Notes: a model not told the origin generated them from the sequence alone. 20,365 nucleotides of DNA from Flavobacteriales bacterium (GCA_002747735.1 PDQE01000067.1:1-20365); one strand, 5' to 3'. Shown: positions 7,058 through 15,753, counted from the first letter of the stretch. Made by a program: numbers and translations.

Positions 7058-7876
7058 TTAAAAGGAATTTACCACTTTTCGCATTTCAACAAGCCTAATT
7101 AACAATTCTTCCAACTTATTAATTGGCAGCATATTTGCTCCGTCCGATTTGGCTTCTGCCGGATTGTAATGGGTTTCTATAAACAAACCATCTGCTCCGG
7201 TAGCTATACCGGCACGAGCTATGGTTTCTATAAGCTCAGGCTTGCCGCCGGTTACTCCGCTACTTTGGTTAGGCTGTTGCAAAGAGTGTGTTACGTCCAA
7301 TACCGTAGTTGCGTATTGTTTTAGTGTGGGGATGCCTCTAAAATCTACAACTAAATCACCGTAACCAAACATAGTCCCTCTGTCTGTTACCATTACTTTT
7401 TTATTTCCACTGTCCGTAATTTTTTTAACAGCAAATTGCATGCTCTCCGGACTCATAAATTGCCCTTTTTTTAAGTTGATGGTTTTACCTGTTTTTGCTG
7501 CAGCCACCAATAAATCAGTTTGCCGGACTAAAAACGCCGGAATTTGTAAAATATCTGTATAAGCTGCGGCCATTTTGGCATCGCTTTCCTGATGAATATC
7601 TGTTATGGTAGGTATCTTAAAAGTCTCGTTCACTTTTTTTAAGATTTTTAAGGCTTTTTCATCACCTATTCCTGTAAAACTGTCTATTCTAGACCGATTT
7701 GCCTTTTTAAAACTTCCTTTAAAAACATAGGGAATTTTCAGTTTATCCGTTATGGTAATGATTTTTTCGGCAATCTGCAAAGCCATTTTTTCACCTTCAA
7801 TAGCACAAGGCCCCGCCAGAAGGAAAAAATTATTGCTGTTCGTATGTTTTATTTGTGGAATGCGTGAAATATCCAT
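7058..7876 (-). CDS. kdsA: 3-deoxy-8-phosphooctulonate (Kdo-8-P) synthase
   Basis: KdsA condenses phosphoenolpyruvate with D-arabinose 5-phosphate to Kdo-8-phosphate, the precursor of the inner-core sugar of LPS, in the cytoplasm. The 272 residues carry the family signatures LLAGPCAIE, KGSFKKANRS (53-62), RQTDLL (119-123), KKGQFMSPE (136-144), DRGTMFGYGDLVVDFR (165-180) and DVTHSLQQPN. C24 in AGPCAIE replaces the asparagine of the metal-free E. coli enzyme. Together with H197, E234 and D245 it forms the metal site of the Aquifex-type enzyme, so a metal-dependent KdsA is predicted. The gene stands alone on the minus strand, about 60 bp upstream of the tatA start region, and may read into tatA. 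It is divergent from the AsmA-like gene. Confidence 0.97.
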   Translation of the reverse strand: MDISRIPQIKHTNSNNFFLLAGPCAIEGEKMALQIAEKIITITDKLKIPYVFKGSFKKANRSRIDSFTGIGDEKALKILKKVNETFKIPTITDIHQESDAKMAAAYTDILQIPAFLVRQTDLLVAAAKTGKTINLKKGQFMSPESMQFAVKKITDSGNKKVMVTDRGTMFGYGDLVVDFRGIPTLKQYATTVLDVTHSLQQPNQSSGVTGGKPELIETIARAGIATGADGLFIETHYNPAEAKSDGANMLPINKLEELLIRLVEMRKVVNSF

Positions 7877-8273
7877 AGGAAAGTAAATTATGCTAATAAT
7901 GAGTTATTGAGTCACTAAATAATGCGTTATTTGTTGGTAAAAGTACAATATTTATCAATTTTTTAACTGCTCTCATTAAAATGAAAGCTATTTTTGTACG
8001 TTTTATAATATTTAGGGTAGTATTTTGAGTGTTCAAATCAAAATTAATCCGGCTATTTTATTTTTGTCATAAAAAGCATAAATAATATGAGATGAGCATA
8101 TAAGCTCTTAATTTTTTCATTTTCAGAAATCTACAAAATATTAGATAGGTAAAATGTGTCATAGTAAGTAGTTAATACCCGTTAAAAATGTTTAATTATG
8201 AGAACGTAGGGATTATATACCCTATAAATTTTATAATTTATTTATTGTCAATTAGTTATTAAAACTTAAACGT
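7877..8273. other. Divergent intergenic region between kdsA and the AsmA-like gene
   Basis: No gene was found. There are two plus-strand TAnnTTTG matches (TATTTTTG at 7989-7996 and 8059-8066), both without a good -33 element. Either would give the AsmA-like gene a leader of about 200-280 nt. There is also an 8-bp quasi-repeat run of TAATGAG/TTATTGAG-like words at 7893-7930 and a weak hairpin at 8207-8224 (TAGGG...CCCTA). In such AT-rich DNA the promoter matches are weak evidence. Confidence 0.4.
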
Positions 8274-10904
8274 ATGAAAAAATTCATCAAAATATTAGGA
8301 ATAGTTTTATTGGTTTTAATTCTGGTAATAATTCTTTTTCCTCTAATTTTTGAAGGAAAGATTATCGAAAAAGTAAAACAAACTGCCAATAATAATCTTA
8401 ACGCAACCGTTGATTTTACCGATGCCGATTTGCGAATTTGGAGTAGTTTTCCCAATGCGGAAGTGGCTCTTAACAAAACCAGTGTGGTAAATAAAGAACC
8501 TTTTGAAGGGGATACGCTTTTTAATGCTGATAAAATCTTTTTAAAATTGCCCATTATGCAATTGTTTAAAGGTGGTGCAGATATGCAAATCACAGATTTT
8601 TCTATAGATGGTGCTAAACTGAATATACTGGTAGATAGTTTGGGCAATGCCAATTATGATATAGCCTTAAAAGGCGATGATGATACTACAACTCAGGATA
8701 ATACAGACCCTTTAAAATTTAATTTAGATTCCTATAAAATTACCAATAGTGCTATTTTATATAAGGACGTGGGTAGCAATATGGCTTTTGAACTTACTGA
8801 TTTTAACCACAGCGGTTCGGGAGATTTATCAGCAGAAAAGAGTCAGTTACAGACCAAAACCAGTGGCCTTATTAGTTTTGAAATGGACAGTGTTGCGTAT
8901 TTAGACAAAAATCAACTGTCTTTAGATGCTTTATTAGGCATAGATTTAGCCGAAAATAAATACAGTTTTTTAGAAAACGAAGCCAAGATTAATGAACTGC
9001 CATTGGTTTTTGATGGTTTTATAAAAATAAACGAGGACAATCAGGAAATTGACCTTTCTTTTAAAACGCCTTCATCTGATTTTACCAATTTTCTGGCGTT
9101 AATTCCTAAGATGTATTCTAAAAATATAGAAGGTGTAAAAACCACCGGTAATTTTGATGTAAACGGTAAGATAAATGGCGTTATTGATGAAGCCCATATT
9201 CCTAAATTTACTGTGTTTATCAATTCGGATAAGGCATCGTTTAAATATCCTGATTTGCCAAAATCATTACAAAACATCAATATTCATACAGAAATTACCA
9301 ACAAAACCGGCTTAGCCAAAGATACCTATGTTCTTATTGATACCTTATCTTTTGCTATTGACAATGAAAAATTTTCGGCTCAGGCCAAAATAACCGAACT
9401 TACTGAAAATACTAAGGTAAATGCCAAAGTAAATGGAGATTTAAATCTGGCCAATTTAGAAAAAGTCTATCCGGCAGATGCCTTTAAAGACTTAAAAGGC
9501 CGGTTGGCCGTAAATGTACAAGCCGGTTTTGACATGGCTTCCATCGAAAATAAAAAGTATGAAAATACCCGTATTAACGGACTTTTTAACTTACGCAATT
9601 TTGAGTTTGTTTCTAACGAGTTAAGTGATAAATTATTTATTGACAAGGCCAATATTTCACTCAACCCAAAAGATGTGAAATTAAATGCGTTTGATGCAAA
9701 ATTGGGCAAAACAGACTTACAAGCTACCGGAAAGATTCACAATTTGCTGGGGTTTATGTTTAACAAAGAAGACATGGAAGGTAATTTTAACCTGAGTTCT
9801 AATACATTTTCGGTAAATGATTTTATGATTGATAGCAATCCGGAGAACACCGAACAAACCAATAAGAAAGAGCCACAGGAAGAGACTGCCGGCGTAAAAA
9901 TACCTTCTTTTTTAAATGCTACCATTAATGCCAATGCAAACACGGTTTTATACGATAATATTACATTAAAGAATGTAAAAGGCACCTTGGTTGTAAAAGA
10001 TCAGACAGCCACTCTTAGCAATATGCGTTCTGACTTATTTGGTGGTAACCTGGGCTTTAGCGGAAAAGTTTCTACTAAAACAGAAACACCTACTTTTAAT
10101 ATGGAGTTAGACATGAATAGTTTTAACATAGACCAGTCTTTTACGCAATTAAATCTATTAAAAGCCCTAGCACCTATTGCAAAAGCCATTCAGGGGAAGT
10201 TAAATTCAAAAATAAATTTAAGCGGTAATTTAAATTCCGATTTTACGCCAAGTTTAAATACCATTTCGGGTAAAGCTGCAGCCAGTTTAAATTCTTCTAA
10301 AATAAATAAAGAAAATGCATCTGTTTTAAATGCGTTGGCCGGCCAGTTAAATTTTATAGAGGTGGATAAAATAAACCTTAACAACTTAAAAACTGCCCTG
10401 AGTTTTAAAGATGGGAAAGTACAGGTAAATCCTTTTACCATTAAGTACAAGGATATAAAAATTGATGTAGCCGGTGGCCACGGTTTTGATAATACTCTGG
10501 CTTATGATGCCGTTATTCACGTACCGGCCAAGTATCTGGGTAAAGAGGTAAATAACCTGTTGGCAAAATTTACTGATATTGAAAAAGAAGAAATAGAAAT
10601 ACCAGTTAATGCAGATATTGTGGGTACATTTTCTAAGCCTACCGTAAAAACTGATTTTAAAAGTTCCGTAGAGAAGCTCACTAAAACGTTGGTAGAAAGA
10701 CAAAAACAGAATTTGATTAACAAAGGAAAAGGAAAAGTGGAAGAGACTTTAATGGGTATTTTAAGCGGCGAAAAGGAAGAAAAACAAGATACTACAAACA
10801 CTAAGACAACCAAGCCCAAAAAAACTGAAGATGCCGCTAAAGATTTGATTAAAGGTATTTTTGGTAGTAAAAAGAAAAAGAAAGATACCGTTGGCAACGG
10901 TTAG
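8274..10904 (+). CDS. AsmA-family envelope protein
   Basis: The 876-residue protein starts with a single membrane helix (about 5-27, IKILGIVLLVLILVIILFPLIF), followed by a very long, beta-rich periplasmic region. The opening after the helix (VKQTANNNLNATVDFTDADLRIWSSFPN) and the late segment (SGNLNSDFTPSLNTISGKAAASLN ... VNPFTIKYKDIKIDVAGGHGFDNTLAYDA) are typical of AsmA and its C-terminal domain. Related proteins form bridge-like lipid-transport structures between membranes, and AsmA mutants affect outer-membrane assembly. A lipid-transfer or envelope-homeostasis role is therefore inferred. The last ~100 residues become charged and lysine-rich (GSKKKKKD), probably disordered. The gene stands alone. 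It is followed by the palindromic element at 10977-11101. Confidence 0.88.
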   Translation: MKKFIKILGIVLLVLILVIILFPLIFEGKIIEKVKQTANNNLNATVDFTDADLRIWSSFPNAEVALNKTSVVNKEPFEGDTLFNADKIFLKLPIMQLFKGGADMQITDFSIDGAKLNILVDSLGNANYDIALKGDDDTTTQDNTDPLKFNLDSYKITNSAILYKDVGSNMAFELTDFNHSGSGDLSAEKSQLQTKTSGLISFEMDSVAYLDKNQLSLDALLGIDLAENKYSFLENEAKINELPLVFDGFIKINEDNQEIDLSFKTPSSDFTNFLALIPKMYSKNIEGVKTTGNFDVNGKINGVIDEAHIPKFTVFINSDKASFKYPDLPKSLQNINIHTEITNKTGLAKDTYVLIDTLSFAIDNEKFSAQAKITELTENTKVNAKVNGDLNLANLEKVYPADAFKDLKGRLAVNVQAGFDMASIENKKYENTRINGLFNLRNFEFVSNELSDKLFIDKANISLNPKDVKLNAFDAKLGKTDLQATGKIHNLLGFMFNKEDMEGNFNLSSNTFSVNDFMIDSNPENTEQTNKKEPQEETAGVKIPSFLNATINANANTVLYDNITLKNVKGTLVVKDQTATLSNMRSDLFGGNLGFSGKVSTKTETPTFNMELDMNSFNIDQSFTQLNLLKALAPIAKAIQGKLNSKINLSGNLNSDFTPSLNTISGKAAASLNSSKINKENASVLNALAGQLNFIEVDKINLNNLKTALSFKDGKVQVNPFTIKYKDIKIDVAGGHGFDNTLAYDAVIHVPAKYLGKEVNNLLAKFTDIEKEEIEIPVNADIVGTFSKPTVKTDFKSSVEKLTKTLVERQKQNLINKGKGKVEETLMGILSGEKEEKQDTTNTKTTKPKKTEDAAKDLIKGIFGSKKKKKDTVGNG

Positions 10905-10976
10905 TAGTCAATGGCCAGTTGGTAATAACTGCCCTTATTGTTGTATCTATGAAAAGAAGAGTTATACCATTTCCAC

Positions 10977-11101
10977 CTCAAAATTACTCAATAAAATGTG
11001 CCTTTTTATGCTATATTTCGTTGTAAAAATAAACTATAGCTACGGCTATACTTAATTTTACGCCTTATCTATCACAAAAATTCATCATTTTATCTTTTGA
11101 G
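10977..11101 (+). repeat. 125-nt imperfect palindrome with a UACG tetraloop (REP-like element or structured 3' RNA)
   Basis: The core is TATAGC-TACG-GCTATA at 11035-11050. As RNA from the plus strand it forms a stem closed by C(UACG)G, a member of the very stable UNCG tetraloop class. Pairing continues outward with few mismatches (GTAAAAATAAAC at 11023-11034 against CTTAATTTTAC at 11051-11061). An outer pair of arms (CTCAAAA and ATAAAATG on the left, CATTTTAT and TTTTGAG on the right) reaches 10977 and 11101, with about 7 extra bases in the left arm. It begins 72 bp after the stop of the AsmA-like gene and lies in its sense orientation. I found no second copy in this window. Confidence 0.65.
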
Positions 11102-11151
11102 TATTTTTAAAGCAGAACTGGTATTAAGGATTAGAAATTTGTTTGAATTTA

Positions 11152-11183
11152 ATAAAAAAGCGAAGCATTTATGCTTCGCTTTC
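11152..11183 (-). terminator. Rho-independent terminator of the ankyrin-repeat gene
   Basis: AAAGCGAAGCAT (11157-11168) and its exact complement (11171-11182) form a 12-bp inverted repeat. On the minus strand the hairpin is followed by six Ts and further T-rich sequence, about 50 bp past the stop of the ankyrin-repeat gene. On the plus strand the trailing T-run is short, so it is a poorer terminator for the AsmA-like gene. Confidence 0.85.
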
Positions 11184-11230
11184 GTATTAAACAAATAGCA
11201 TTTAATACAACCTTAACCAAACATAATTAT

Positions 11231-11698
11231 TTAACTTCTGTTTTTTCTACGCTTTGTTTTTTTCGTAGATTTTTTATCAATAATGGCCTTTTCAATAACT
11301 TTATAAGCATCATCGGCATGACAAATTTCTGCGTATTTTAAAGCAGTATAACCTTTGTCTGATTTGGCATCGAGCTCAGCACCATTGGCTATGAGTAGTT
11401 TAACGATAGGTACTCGGTTATAACGTGCGGCGTACATCAGAGGTGTTAAACCTACAGATTTTTGATTAATGTCCTCACCAGCTTTAATCATGCTAACTAC
11501 GGTTTCGTAATCACCGGTAGTAATGAACTTACAAAAAGCATTTACAGTAGTGCTGTAAACCACTTCCATATTCATGTTACTTCTTTTTACCTTTACTTTT
11601 TTCTTTTTAATGGTGTCTGTGGTAGAAATTTTATAATCGCTATTGGCAAAAGCAGATGTGAAGACTAGCATGGCTGATAATAAAATTAAACTTTTCAT
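11231..11698 (-). CDS. Exported ankyrin-repeat protein
   Basis: The 155-residue product begins with a signal peptide (MKSLILLSAMLVFTSAFA, cleavage probably after residue 18), so it is likely periplasmic. A basic patch follows (KKKKVKVKRS, 31-40). One well-formed ankyrin repeat spans about 83-115 (GLTPLMYAARYNRVPIVKLLIANGAELDAK), with a degenerate one before it (about 50-80) and a third, divergent one after (GYTALKYAEICHADDAYKVI). The tail from 142 is strongly basic (KKSTKKTKRRKNRS). Ankyrin repeats bind other proteins, and no enzymatic domain is present, so the partner is unknown. The gene stands alone, with a strong terminator downstream. Confidence 0.85.
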   Translation of the reverse strand: MKSLILLSAMLVFTSAFANSDYKISTTDTIKKKKVKVKRSNMNMEVVYSTTVNAFCKFITTGDYETVVSMIKAGEDINQKSVGLTPLMYAARYNRVPIVKLLIANGAELDAKSDKGYTALKYAEICHADDAYKVIEKAIIDKKSTKKTKRRKNRS

Positions 11699-11875
11699 AA
11701 TTAAAGTAGTTTTAGATTACACATAAAAGACGAGGACATTGGTTGATTCGTTACTAACTTTAACAACCCTTAACTTAAGTTTAACTACTTTTTTACGGGA
11801 TAGTGAAATCATCGAAAAAAAGCTCTTTTTAACTTATTTTTTAAAAATAAGGCTGTCTTTCCTTTTAAAATATCT

Positions 11876-11883
11876 TAATTTTG
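11876..11883 (+). promoter_or_regulatory. Probable -7 promoter element of gpmI
   Basis: TAATTTTG matches TAnnTTTG and lies 13 bp before the first candidate ATG (11897), so the leader would be very short. If transcription starts about 7 bp after the element, the second ATG at 11903 becomes the more comfortable start. No clear -33 element was seen. Confidence 0.5.
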
Positions 11884-11896
11884 CAATTCAATAAAG

Positions 11897-13417
11897 ATGA
11901 CAATGAATAAAAAAGTAATTTTAATGATTTTGGATGGTTGGGGCATAGGTGAGAACCCAAAAGTTTCAGCCATAGACCAAGCCAATACGTCTTTTATAGA
12001 CGGTTTATACAAGAAATATCCACATGCTACTTTACGTACAGATGGCCTAAACGTAGGGCTACCCGAAGGACAAATGGGAAACAGTGAAGTGGGGCACATG
12101 AACTTAGGAGCCGGTAGAATTGTATATCAGGATTTAGTAAAAATTAATAAAGCTGTGGCCGATGGCAGTTTGGCTAAACAGGAAACATTAAAAAACGCCT
12201 TTGCATACGCCAAAGAAAATCACAAAAATGTACATTTTCTGGGCTTGGTATCAGATGGCGGAGTGCATTCGCATATCAATCACTTAAAAGGATTGGTAAA
12301 AGCAGCATCAGACTATGGATTACACAGTTATGTGCATGCCTTTACAGACGGAAGAGATGTAGATCCACATTCAGGCAAAGAATTTATCAAAGATTTACAG
12401 GCATATTTAGATACGCATGATAGTAAGCTTGCAAGTATAATAGGCAGGTATTATGCTATGGATAGAGACCGAAGATGGGAACGGGTAAAACTCGCTTATG
12501 ATTTAATAGTAAACGGCCAAGGCAAAAAATCCAAAAATGCCGTAGATGCTATTCAACAAAGCTATGATGACAATGTTACGGATGAGTTTATAAAACCTAT
12601 AGTAATGGTGAATGATAAAAATGAACCTATTGCTACTATCAAAAAAGGCGATGTGGTTATCTTTTTTAATTTCAGGACAGATAGAGGTCGTCAACTTACA
12701 CAAGTTCTAAGTCAGGAAGATTTCTCTGATTATGATATGCACAAAATGCCATTGCATTATCTAACCATGACCAATTACGATGATACTTTTAAAGATATAC
12801 ATATTATATATGATAAAGATCACCTGTACAATACTATTGGCGAGGTGTTAGAGCATGCCGGAAAAAACCAGATAAGAATAGCCGAAACCGAGAAATATCC
12901 GCATGTAACTTTTTTCTTCTCAGGCGGCAGGGAAAATGAATTTAATGGCGAAAAACGTATTATGTGCCCTTCGCCAAAAGTTGCCACTTATGATCTTCAA
13001 CCGGAAATGAGTGCTAATGATATTACAAAGAAGATTCTGCCGGAGATAGAATCAGGATGGCCGGATTTTGTTTGTCTCAATTTTGCAAATACTGATATGG
13101 TAGGGCATACCGGTGTCTTTGAAGCAGCAGTAAAGGCAGCAGAAACGGTAGATAAATGTGTAGATTCCATTGTAAATACAGCATTAAAGAATAATTATAC
13201 CACCATAATTATTGCAGACCATGGCAACAGTGATGTAATGATAAATCCTGATGGCAGCCCTAATACGGCACACACTACCAATCCTGTACCTATTATTGTA
13301 GTGGACCCGGAAATAAAAGAAGTAAAATCAGGTATTTTGGCTGATATTGCTCCTACTATTTTAAAATTGATGGGTATAACACAACCAGAAGTAATGGACA
13401 GGCATTCACTTGTTTAG
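11897..13417 (+). CDS. gpmI: 2,3-bisphosphoglycerate-independent phosphoglycerate mutase
   Basis: This glycolytic and gluconeogenic enzyme interconverts 3- and 2-phosphoglycerate through a phosphoserine intermediate, using two Mn ions in the cytoplasm. The 506 residues are the usual length. The first metal ligand is D13 in ILDGWG, and the catalytic serine is S63 in MGNSEVGHMNLGAGR. Further signatures are DGRDVDPHSG, GRYYAMDRDRRWERV, FFNFRTDRGRQL and the alkaline-phosphatase-fold metal sites NFANTDMVGHTG and IADHGNSD. The start may be the ATG at 11897 (MTMNKK) or at 11903 (MNKKVILMILDGWG); homologues fit either. The exported thioredoxin-like gene begins one base after its stop, so the two share a transcript. 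Confidence 0.97.
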   Translation: MTMNKKVILMILDGWGIGENPKVSAIDQANTSFIDGLYKKYPHATLRTDGLNVGLPEGQMGNSEVGHMNLGAGRIVYQDLVKINKAVADGSLAKQETLKNAFAYAKENHKNVHFLGLVSDGGVHSHINHLKGLVKAASDYGLHSYVHAFTDGRDVDPHSGKEFIKDLQAYLDTHDSKLASIIGRYYAMDRDRRWERVKLAYDLIVNGQGKKSKNAVDAIQQSYDDNVTDEFIKPIVMVNDKNEPIATIKKGDVVIFFNFRTDRGRQLTQVLSQEDFSDYDMHKMPLHYLTMTNYDDTFKDIHIIYDKDHLYNTIGEVLEHAGKNQIRIAETEKYPHVTFFFSGGRENEFNGEKRIMCPSPKVATYDLQPEMSANDITKKILPEIESGWPDFVCLNFANTDMVGHTGVFEAAVKAAETVDKCVDSIVNTALKNNYTTIIIADHGNSDVMINPDGSPNTAHTTNPVPIIVVDPEIKEVKSGILADIAPTILKLMGITQPEVMDRHSLV

Positions 13418-13418
13418 T

Positions 13419-13946
13419 ATGATAAAAAGTAAATTTTTTATAATAATTTGTTGTTTTGTAAGCTTTTACGGTTACTCGCAAGATAAAATAACCATAAATA
13501 ATGCTCCGCCTTTGGAAGGGATTATCCAAAAGGAAGATTTATTAGAGCCAACTTATGTTTATTGGTACGAGAAAAATAATAAAGACTATAAACCGGAAGC
13601 GGCCGTTGTAAAACAGCTTCAAAAAAAGTTTAAAAATATTAGCATAAAGGCTTTTATGGGGGCTTGGTGTCAGGATAGCAGATTGTTAGTGCCTAAATTT
13701 TACAAACTTTTGGAACTATCAGATTTTGATGAAGATAATCTTGAAATGATAGCTGTAAACAGAGCTAAAAAAACTAAGGATAATCTTCAAAAAGGCTATA
13801 AAGTTACAAGAGTACCTACCTTCATATTTTATAAAGACGGAAAAGAAATTGGCCGTTTTGTGGAATATCCAATAGAAAACCTAGAAGAAGATTTGCTGAA
13901 AATTGTTTCGGAAAAACCTTATAAACACCCTTATTCCAAACAATAA
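13419..13946 (+). CDS. Exported thioredoxin-fold protein with a WCQDS site
   Basis: The 175-residue product starts with a signal peptide (MIKSKFFIIICCFVSFYGYSQ) and is likely periplasmic. The thioredoxin-fold region contains FMGAWCQDSRLLVPKF (79-94), where the usual WCxxC is WCQDS. Only C84 remains, so normal disulfide exchange is not expected. The cis-proline region is conserved in RVPTFIFYKDGKEIGRFVE (P133). Single-cysteine members may act as monothiol reductases, chaperones or binders; the role is unknown. I chose the ATG at 13419, one base after the gpmI stop, because the frame upstream reaches only a TTG at 13410 inside gpmI and the signal peptide starts naturally at MIKSK. Linkage to a glycolytic gene does not suggest a shared function. 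Confidence 0.85.
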   Translation: MIKSKFFIIICCFVSFYGYSQDKITINNAPPLEGIIQKEDLLEPTYVYWYEKNNKDYKPEAAVVKQLQKKFKNISIKAFMGAWCQDSRLLVPKFYKLLELSDFDEDNLEMIAVNRAKKTKDNLQKGYKVTRVPTFIFYKDGKEIGRFVEYPIENLEEDLLKIVSEKPYKHPYSKQ

Positions 13947-13977
13947 AAGCTTTTAATTCAAGTTATTTATTTTGTGT

Positions 13978-13985
13978 ACATTTGC
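13978..13985 (+). promoter_or_regulatory. Probable -7 promoter element of the HAD hydrolase gene
   Basis: TACATTTG matches TAnnTTTG, 18 bp before the ATG at 14004 and 31 bp after the previous stop. No TTG lies at the usual -33 distance. Confidence 0.5.
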
Positions 13986-14003
13986 CTCAATTTCTAAGCA
14001 AGA

Positions 14004-14411
14004 ATGATTCCAAAGGATCCTTTAATAATAGCCATTGATTTTGATGGTACCATTGTAGAAGATGCCTATCCAAAAATAGGGAGTCCAAAAATTTTTGCAT
14101 TTGAAACCATGAAAGCCCTGCAAAAAGACGGACATCGGCTAATACTATGGACTTACCGGTATGGAGATAGACTCCGTGAGGCCGTGGATTTTTGCGAAAA
14201 TAACGGAATTAAATTCTATGCCGTTAATAAGAATTACCCTGAGGAAAAATTTGATGGAAAAGTAAGCAGAAAAATTAATGCCGATTTGTTTATTGACGAT
14301 AGAAATATTGGTGGCCTGATGGGTTGGGGTGAAATCTATAAAATGATTAAAAATGAACCCATAAACACAAAGCCATCAAAGAAAAAGAAAAAATGGTTTT
14401 GGTGTTTTTAA
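14004..14411 (+). CDS. Small HAD-superfamily hydrolase (BT0820-like)
   Basis: The 135-residue protein opens with the HAD nucleophile motif IAIDFDGTIVED (D12 nucleophile, D14 acid/base). Later come LILWTYR (46-52, the threonine of motif II) and INADLFIDDRNIGG (91-104, with D98 and D99 as the metal-binding acidic pair). There is no room for a large cap domain, which fits the small cap-less HAD group typified by BT0820 of Bacteroides thetaiotaomicron. The product is probably a cytoplasmic phosphatase of unknown substrate. The tail is lysine-rich and ends KKWFWCF, an unusual aromatic C-terminus. A two-way terminator follows immediately. Confidence 0.85.
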   Translation: MIPKDPLIIAIDFDGTIVEDAYPKIGSPKIFAFETMKALQKDGHRLILWTYRYGDRLREAVDFCENNGIKFYAVNKNYPEEKFDGKVSRKINADLFIDDRNIGGLMGWGEIYKMIKNEPINTKPSKKKKKWFWCF

Positions 14412-14433
14412 AACAAAGAGTTTAATTAAAATA

Positions 14434-14470
14434 AAGGGGTTCCGTGTATAAACTGAACCCCTTATTTTTT
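14434..14470. terminator. Shared two-way terminator between convergent genes
   Basis: AAGGGGTTC (14434-14442) and GAACCCCTT (14455-14463) form a 9-bp stem with a 12-nt loop. On the plus strand it is followed by ATTTTTT, a good terminator for the HAD gene. On the minus strand it is followed by TTATTTTAATT and starts about 6 bp after the CoA-transferase stop, so it can serve that gene too. Confidence 0.85.
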
Positions 14471-15731
14471 ACATGCTACTGTAATCTTTTTCCAGTTGTT
14501 CCCTGTAATCCGGGTGAGCTATATCTATAAGTAATTTGGCACGTTGTTTAAGCGTTTTGCCATATAAGTTGGCTACCCCGTATTCTGTAACTATGTAATG
14601 AACATGAGCTCTGGTAGTTACCACACCGGCACCTTGTTTTAATACCGGTACTATTCTGTTTATTCCTTTATTAGTAGTAGAAGGCATGGCAATTATGGCT
14701 TTTCCGCCTTCACTCAATGAAGCTCCGCGTATAAAATCCATTTGTCCGCCTACACCCGAGAACATTCTAAAACCAATAGAATCTGCACAAACTTGCCCTG
14801 TAAGATCAACCTCAATAGCAGAATTTATCGCTACCATTTTCGGATGTTTTCGGATGTTAGAAACATCATTAACATAATCTGCCTCACGCATTTCAACAAA
14901 AGGATTGTCATGCACATAATCGTATAATCTTCGGGTGCCTATTAGAAAAGTAGCCATAGCCCGGCCTTGATCCAGACCTTTACAGTTTGAATTAATAACA
15001 TCTTTTAGTATAAGGTCTATCACCCCGTCACTAAACATTTCGGTGTGTAGCCCCAGGTTTTTATGATTGGTTAAGCGTCTTAAAACAGCATTAGGAATAT
15101 TACCTATACCCATCTGTAGTGTGCTGCCGTCCTCGATGAGGTCAGCCACGTAATTTCCTATTTTGGTTTCAACTTCTGAAGGTTCTAAATTGGGCATTTC
15201 GGGCAAATCTAAATCGGCTTCTACAAACGAATCTATTTCCGAAACATGAATAAGGCCGGCACCGTGTGTCCTTGGCATTTTTGGGTTAACTTGGGCAATA
15301 ACATGTTTAGCATTCTCAATTGCAGCCAAGGTGGCCTCTATAGAAACCCCCAGTGAGCAATAACCGTGAAGATCAGGTGGCGAAACATGTATAAGAGCTA
15401 CGTCCACAGGTAAGATATTTCTTTTGAACAACAACGGTAATTCACTTAAAAAAACAGGTGTATAAGATCCATTTCCGGCTGTTAATGTATGTCTTGCGTT
15501 TCTACCGATAAAGAAAGAATTAACGTGAAAGCTATCCCTTAAATCAGGATTTGCATAAGGAATTTCACCTTCTACGTGCAAGTGGCATACTTCCACATTT
15601 CTCAATTCTTCTGCCCTGTCGCTCATGGCATTAATCAATGCCTGTGGTGATGCCGCTGCCGCCTGAATATAAACGCGGTCATTGCTTTTTATAACTTTTA
15701 CCGCCTCTGCTGCGGATACTGATTTCTTCAT
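14469..15731 (-). CDS. Acetyl-CoA hydrolase/transferase family CoA-transferase
   Basis: The 420-residue cytoplasmic enzyme belongs to the family of acetyl-CoA hydrolases, succinyl-CoA:acetate and 4-hydroxybutyrate CoA-transferases. It moves CoA between carboxylic acids through a glutamyl-CoA thioester. The probable catalytic glutamate is E231 in GLHTEMFSDGV. The CoA-binding glycine loop MGIGNIPNAVL (207-217) precedes it, and FSGVGGQMDFIRGA (324-337) follows, as in the family. The tail motif HVHYIVTEYGVANLYGK is also characteristic. Sequence alone does not fix the substrate; a 4-hydroxybutyrate/butyrate- or acetate-type transferase is likely. It is a stand-alone gene with its own terminator. 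A near-consensus promoter word, TATCTTTA, lies on the minus strand at 15754-15761. Confidence 0.92.
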   Translation of the reverse strand: MKKSVSAAEAVKVIKSNDRVYIQAAAASPQALINAMSDRAEELRNVEVCHLHVEGEIPYANPDLRDSFHVNSFFIGRNARHTLTAGNGSYTPVFLSELPLLFKRNILPVDVALIHVSPPDLHGYCSLGVSIEATLAAIENAKHVIAQVNPKMPRTHGAGLIHVSEIDSFVEADLDLPEMPNLEPSEVETKIGNYVADLIEDGSTLQMGIGNIPNAVLRRLTNHKNLGLHTEMFSDGVIDLILKDVINSNCKGLDQGRAMATFLIGTRRLYDYVHDNPFVEMREADYVNDVSNIRKHPKMVAINSAIEVDLTGQVCADSIGFRMFSGVGGQMDFIRGASLSEGGKAIIAMPSTTNKGINRIVPVLKQGAGVVTTRAHVHYIVTEYGVANLYGKTLKQRAKLLIDIAHPDYREQLEKDYSSM

Positions 15732-15753
15732 AAAGATAAATTTTACTTAAAGG

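Noticed and set aside
10887..10901. ACCGTTG-G-CAACGGT palindrome at the end of the AsmA-like gene as a terminator
   Set aside because: It lies at the stop codon, has an impossibly short loop at full pairing and no T-run after it.
10861..11055. 64-codon plus-strand ORF
   Set aside because: It overlaps the end of the AsmA-like gene in another frame and then runs through the palindromic element.
13410..13418. TTG start for the exported thioredoxin-like protein, overlapping gpmI
   Set aside because: The ATG at 13419 gives a normal signal peptide and sits one base after the gpmI stop.
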